From Candidatus Halomonas stercoripullorum (lineage in GTDB: Bacteria > Pseudomonadota > Gammaproteobacteria > Pseudomonadales > Halomonadaceae): a stretch of DNA of 26,846 bases. Position numbers and translations under genes: made by a program. The notes beneath the pieces are model-generated. The model saw only the letters and a list, made by a program, of their open reading frames with translations. It was not told the DNA's origin and did not search any database. Below are positions 24,672-26,846 of this stretch, piece by piece. Each line of letters opens with the position of its first letter. The first letter of the stretch is position 1. The DNA is taken from contig DXFC01000242.1 of assembly GCA_019114645.1 (NCBI GenBank), positions 1 through 26,846 on the forward strand. Direction: 5' to 3'.

Positions 24672-25571
24672 ATGGACCGGATTACCAGCATGCGAGTCTT
24701 TGTCCGCGCCGCCAGTGCCGGCAGCCTGTCCGCCGCTGGTCGCCAACTGAACATGTCACCGGCGATGGCCACCAAACACGTCAATGCATTGGAAGCGCGT
24801 CTCGGTGTCAAACTTTTCCACCGCACCACCCGGCGACTCAGCCTCACCGAAGCCGGAAGTGACTACCTTGAAGCCTGCCAACGCATTCTGCCGGAGATTG
24901 ACGAAGCCGAAGCGGCCGCTACGTCGCAACGCATCAAGGCGACTGGACGCTTGCGTATGAATGTACCGGTCTCCTTCGGTCACAGCTTTATTGCCCCGCT
25001 GATTCCTGAATTCTGCCGCCGTCACCCTGAAGTGGAAGTCGAGCTGGGGCTCAGCGATACCCAGCTCGACCTGATCGCCGGCAACTGGGACCTGGCCATT
25101 CGTATTGGCAGACTGGCGGATAGCCCGCTGCAGGCGCGTCGACTTGGCGATAGTGACATGGTGGTGTGCGCCGCACCGGATTACCTTGATCGTCGGGGTA
25201 TTCCGCGACGCATCAACGAACTCACCCAGCACAACTGCCTGGGCTATACACTCTCTGCCTCCCAGAGCGACAAGCATTGGGGCTTTGGCACCCACGGCGA
25301 ATTCAAGGTGCCGGTCAGTGGTAATCTGCATGCCAATAACGGCGATGCCTTGCTGGTTGCAGCGGTACACGGCCAGGGGATCATCTACCAACCGCGTTTT
25401 ATCGTCGGTGAAGCACTAGAGCACGGGAAGCTGGTAGCGCTGGAACTGGACAAGCCCACCATTGAGCTTGGCGGCATCCATGTGCTCTACCCACCCGACC
25501 GGCGGCCACCTGCCAAGGTGCGAGCCATGATCGACTATCTGGTGGAGGCGCTGGCTACGATCCCGCATTGA
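24672..25571 (+). CDS. LysR-type transcriptional regulator
   Basis: This 299-residue protein has an N-terminal winged helix-turn-helix (about residues 5-62, with AGSLSAAGRQLNMSPAMATK and LFHRTTRRLSLTEAG) and a C-terminal effector domain (about 90-295). The text FRR/HPEVEVELGLSD and DLAIRIGRLADSPLQARRLG places it in the CrgA/YhjC-like group, whose members often sit next to and control one divergent oxidoreductase gene. AAGGAAAGAGG precedes the ATG. It is divergent from the dioxygenase, with the dyad at 24634-24652 between them. The inducer is not predictable from sequence. Confidence 0.94.
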   Translation: MDRITSMRVFVRAASAGSLSAAGRQLNMSPAMATKHVNALEARLGVKLFHRTTRRLSLTEAGSDYLEACQRILPEIDEAEAAATSQRIKATGRLRMNVPVSFGHSFIAPLIPEFCRRHPEVEVELGLSDTQLDLIAGNWDLAIRIGRLADSPLQARRLGDSDMVVCAAPDYLDRRGIPRRINELTQHNCLGYTLSASQSDKHWGFGTHGEFKVPVSGNLHANNGDALLVAAVHGQGIIYQPRFIVGEALEHGKLVALELDKPTIELGGIHVLYPPDRRPPAKVRAMIDYLVEALATIPH

Positions 25572-25583
25572 AGCCGCGATGAG

Positions 25584-26099
25584 TCAGCCTGGTAAAGGTG
25601 TAGGAGCGTTAACCTCACGCTCCAGCAGCATACGCTTGCGCTCCACCCCCCAACGATATCCGGAAAGCGAGCCGTCGCTACGCACAACACGGTGGCAGGG
25701 AATGGCAAGCGCAATGGTGTTGGTCGCACAAGCGCTGGCCACGGCACGGACTGCCTTGGGCGAGCCGATCCGCTCCGCCAGCTGGGTATAGCTGAGGGTA
25801 GTGCCGAGCGGGATCTCTGTCAGTGCTTGCCAGACCCGCTGCTGAAATGCGCTCCCACGAATATCCAGCGGTAGCGACAACCCGGCACCAGGCGTCTCGA
25901 CGAAGCCCACCACACTGGCTATCCAGTCGTCGAAGTCCTCTCCCCCGGGGGGCAGGTCCGCATTGGGGAAACGATCCAGGAGCTCCTGCACTAGCTGCTC
26001 AGAATCACTACCCAGAGAAATAGCACAAACCCCCTTTTCGCTGGCCGCCACCAATATCGTACCTAATGAACACTCACCCAAGGCGTAGCGAACCTCCAT
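25584..26099 (-). CDS. Stand-alone O6-alkylguanine-DNA alkyltransferase of Ada type
   Basis: This suicide enzyme transfers alkyl groups from O6-alkylguanine in DNA to its own cysteine, here C135 in AIPCHRVVRSDGSLSGYRWG. The helix-turn-helix segment PKAVRAVASACATNTIAL is typical. The 171-residue protein is closer to the C-terminal half of E. coli Ada (VRYAL, CAI.LG, LPLDIRGTAFQQ-like text) than to Ogt, yet the N-terminal Ada sensor and AraC domains are absent and nothing upstream encodes them. I chose the ATG at 26099 because GGAGGAAAGGAT runs up to it; the frame extends to 26177 without similarity. It converges on the lysR gene and is divergent from ndh. An ogt label would also be reasonable. 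Confidence 0.92.
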   Translation of the reverse strand: MEVRYALGECSLGTILVAASEKGVCAISLGSDSEQLVQELLDRFPNADLPPGGEDFDDWIASVVGFVETPGAGLSLPLDIRGSAFQQRVWQALTEIPLGTTLSYTQLAERIGSPKAVRAVASACATNTIALAIPCHRVVRSDGSLSGYRWGVERKRMLLEREVNAPTPLPG

Positions 26100-26331
26100 A
26101 TCCTTTCCTCCCGACCGATAGCGTGCGGTGTATGACGACCCTACTATTGAAGCCGGTATAAACGCCCCGGTAAGCACTTACTTACCATGGTAGCCTTATT
26201 TCCTGACACTTGAGTACTGCCGCAACGAGGCAACGAGCCGTCTTCAACAAAAAGCAAACGTTTCACGGCTGCAAGCGGTACAGTAAGGACACCCTTTTCT
26301 TGATTGCAAATTTCCTTATAGCGGAGCTCTG
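26100..26331. promoter_or_regulatory. Divergent region between the alkyltransferase gene and ndh
   Basis: No gene is seen in these 232 bases. It holds a GGTAAG...CTTACC dyad (26169-26186) overlapping the palindrome TACCATGGTA (26183-26192). A TTGATTGCAAATTT stretch (26300-26313) precedes TTATAG close to ndh. No complete promoter is clear. Confidence 0.25.
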
Positions 26332-26846
26332 ATGAAAACAACACGCATCGTTGTCGTCGGTGGCGGTGCCGGCGGCCTGGAACTGGTGACTCGCCTCGGC
26401 AGGCGATTAGGACGGCGTGGCAAAGCGGTAATCACATTGATCGACCGTAACTCCACACATATCTGGAAGCCACTACTGCACGAAGTCGCGACCGGCGCGC
26501 TTGATTCCAGTATTGACGAGATCTCGTACCAGGGTCACGCCGGGGCCAATGGCTATCGCTTTCAGCGCGGCACCCTGGCGGGACTGGATCGCGAGGCCCG
26601 CCAAGTGCTTCTCGCGCCGATACACGACGATTATGGCGAGGAAATCCTCCCTGCCCGCCGCCTTGATTATGATTACCTGGTGCTCTCCCTGGGTAGTGTA
26701 AGCAATGATTTCGGTACGCCCGGCGTTGCGGATCACTGCCATTTCCTCGACAGCCCGGGCCAGGCCGAAGCCTTCCGCCGCTATATGCTCAGTACTTTTC
26801 TGCGTTACAGCGACCCGGAGCGGCGCCAGCATACCCAGCTCACCGT
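26332..26846 (+). CDS. ndh: Type II NADH:quinone oxidoreductase (3' end cut off)
   Basis: NDH-2 is a single-subunit, non-proton-pumping flavoprotein that oxidises NADH and reduces quinone at the inner membrane. The first 171 codons are present. The FAD-binding Rossmann motif is IVVVGGGAGGLE (residues 6-17), and the family text DRNSTHIWKPLLHEVATGALD and LSLGSVSNDFGTPGV is almost the same as in E. coli Ndh. GGAG lies five bases before the ATG. The rest, including the second dinucleotide site and C-terminal membrane anchor, lies outside the window. Confidence 0.95.
   Translation, partial: MKTTRIVVVGGGAGGLELVTRLGRRLGRRGKAVITLIDRNSTHIWKPLLHEVATGALDSSIDEISYQGHAGANGYRFQRGTLAGLDREARQVLLAPIHDDYGEEILPARRLDYDYLVLSLGSVSNDFGTPGVADHCHFLDSPGQAEAFRRYMLSTFLRYSDPERRQHTQLT

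Noticed and set aside
26100..26177. N-terminal extension of the alkyltransferase frame
   Set aside because: A strong ribosome site runs directly into the ATG at 26099, and the upstream residues have no family similarity.
26300..26313. TTGAT-like start of an FNR box upstream of ndh
   Set aside because: The second half-site ATCAA is absent, so there is no adequate match.

Overview
The window is a compact piece of chromosome from a GC-rich gammaproteobacterium. Gene content, acidic inserts and protein similarities point to the Halomonadaceae/Oceanospirillales, with blocks of gene order shared with Pseudomonas and E. coli. The genus is an inference; only the class is well supported. It is almost entirely housekeeping DNA. 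There is no prophage, IS element, CRISPR array or toxin cluster, and no gap above 300 bases without a gene.

Layout. 1-3700: bamC (cut by the window edge) and dapA on the minus strand, bcp on the plus strand, then tusA-perM as an overlapping minus-strand pair. 3834-6359: bepA (outer-membrane quality control) converging on nadA (NAD synthesis). 6600-6870: two identical tRNA-Lys(UUU) genes with a near-consensus promoter and a strong terminator. 6900-9557: a tightly coupled scpA-scpB-rluB operon (chromosome condensation and rRNA pseudouridylation). 9710-11713: an exported DUF4139 protein of unknown role. 11774-13657: radD, a DNA-repair helicase. 13687-19741: purL, mltF and tadA in the same order as in E. 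coli. 19822-23602: tesB, an MgtC/DUF4010 membrane protein, nfo (endonuclease IV) and a cytochrome b561. 23720-25571: a LigB-type dioxygenase divergent from a LysR regulator. 25584-26846: a stand-alone Ada-type alkyltransferase divergent from the start of ndh.

Themes. Envelope biogenesis (bamC, bepA, mltF, DUF4139), NAD and respiration (nadA, ndh, cytochrome b561), translation (tRNA-Lys, tadA, rluB, tusA) and DNA repair (radD, nfo, the alkyltransferase) dominate.

The most unusual signal is an imperfect palindrome of about 86 bp lying in frame inside radD, at residues about 433-461. It lengthens the linker between putative zinc ligands and looks like a mobile palindromic element that became protein-coding. 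The next best is a perfect 19-bp dyad between the dioxygenase gene and its LysR neighbour, placed at about -66 of a predicted promoter, where LysR activators usually bind.
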